Below, piece by piece: positions 63,311 to 64,000 of a DNA stretch of 64,000 nt (position 1 is the stretch's first letter; every line of letters starts with the position of its first letter). The stretch covers positions 59,467 to 123,466 of the forward strand of contig NZ_JAUNKC010000005.1 in NCBI RefSeq assembly GCF_030532965.1, written 5' to 3'. A model generated the notes under the pieces. That model did no database searches and was not told the origin of the DNA. It saw only the letters and a program-made list of their open reading frames with translations. The stretch comes from Corynebacterium sp. (GTDB lineage: Bacteria; Actinomycetota; Actinomycetes; Mycobacteriales; Mycobacteriaceae). Position numbers and translations under genes: made by a program.

Positions 63311-64000
63311 CGTGTGGTCCGTCTTGTTGAGGATCGGATTCTGGCTGAAGATCTGCCCGTTGCAGGTAGTGTGTGAATGTGTGGCGCTAAAAGCTTGGTG
63401 TGTCGTGGTATACGGCACGCCCAATGGGTCCAGTAAGCAAGGCGTGGATGGCGCGAGAATCATTCATCGTGATGAGGCTGATGTGATCGCCGAAAATGCA
63501 CGGTTGCGTCGTGAAAACCAGAAGTTACGGGATATTAATGAGCAGTTCAAAGGCTGCGTCGGCTTTTTTCGCATCTAGACTCGACCCGCAACGAAAGGAA
63601 GTGATCAGGTTTATCGACCACTACCGTGATCGTTTCTGACGTTGAGTTCATCTGCCAGACGTTGAATAGTCACCGTGTTGGTGGGTTTATTACCTCTCGT
63701 GGTTACCGTCAGTCTAAGGCTTTAGGGGATAAGTGTTCGCGTAAGTTTGTGACAGAAACATTGATAGAGCTGATCCGACGTATCCATAAGGAAAATTACT
63801 GAAGTCTACGGTGTCCGCAAAATGCGGCATGCTGTTCCGGACGAGCTTTGCGTCGTGCTGGGGTGACTAGTGGCCGTGAACAAACAGCACGTGTGATGCA
63901 CCTGGCGGGTGTGTGGTAAAAGCAAAGGTAAAGCCCCGATCACCACTGTTGCGAACGAGTAATTCGTAGCGGTGTGGTAATGATCGTGTAGCGCCAGAGT
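63302..64000 (+). pseudogene. Remnant of an IS3-family element (orfA-orfB)
   Basis: GVDGARIIHRDEADVIAENARLRRENQKLRDINEQFKGC near 63420-63560 is the C-terminal leucine zipper of an IS3 OrfA. Then SRLDPQRKEVIRFIDHYRDRF, GGFITSRGYRQSKAL and LIELIRRIHKENY, in shifting frames up to about 63800, match OrfB N-terminal parts; later QTARVMHLAGVW fits OrfB too. The frame is broken several times, and the element may run past the right edge of the window. The catalytic DDE core is not seen. Confidence 0.7.

Overview
The window is a 64-kb piece of chromosome from a mycolic-acid actinobacterium, most likely a Corynebacterium. The evidence is the class II DAHP synthase / PASTA kinase / lipomannan mannosyltransferase (mptA) / idsA / metF block, a dcw cluster that runs into sepF and wag31, a DAP-type MurE, a translational ileS T-box and several leaderless promoters. 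I could not fix the species.

Layout: (1) 1-14.6 kb, envelope and metabolism: the end of aroG, a GT87 mannosyltransferase, pknL, a PknL-linked DNA-binding protein, mptA, idsA, metF, a GNAT enzyme, a HEPN protein and a DUF3040 protein. A divergent MFS exporter plus siderophore/haem-type ABC importer (4.3-8.7 kb) sits inside this block. (2) 14.9-18.0 kb: a complete osmoprotectant ABC operon. (3) 18.1-20.5 kb, minus strand: a DUF3558-type lipoprotein and a Gly-rich protein. (4) 20.6-21.7 kb: a gene-free stretch with duplicated hairpin repeats and two arrays of MraZ-type boxes. (5) 21.7-42.5 kb: the dcw cluster mraZ-rsmH-ftsL-ftsI-murE-murF-mraY-murD-ftsW-murG-murC-ftsQ-ftsZ-ylmD-sepF-ylmG-wag31, which makes lipid II and builds the septum and growing poles. 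(6) 42.6-46.4 kb: a small membrane protein and ileS behind its T-box. (7) 46.4-54.5 kb, accessory: two paralogous DUF1648-like membrane proteins, a GntR regulator, two beta-helix proteins, an AAA ATPase/RloB pair resembling phage defence, a transporter remnant and a secreted SGNH hydrolase. (8) 54.5-62.8 kb: an EamA exporter, DNA polymerase IV and a MoxR / DUF5682-VWA / SWIM operon. (9) 62.8-64 kb: two decayed insertion sequences.

The most unexpected signal is not a gene. The 11-mer CGTCGAHAAGC (H = A, C or T) occurs 23 times on both strands, in all codon phases and also between genes, where about 0.1 copies would be expected from base composition. Other leads are an inverted second MraZ-box array, a DUF5682-VWA fusion in the MoxR/SWIM operon, the AAA/RloB pair, and the GntR-controlled membrane/beta-helix operon next to a duplicated terminator. 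All coordinates and motif counts were read by eye; no similarity search was run.
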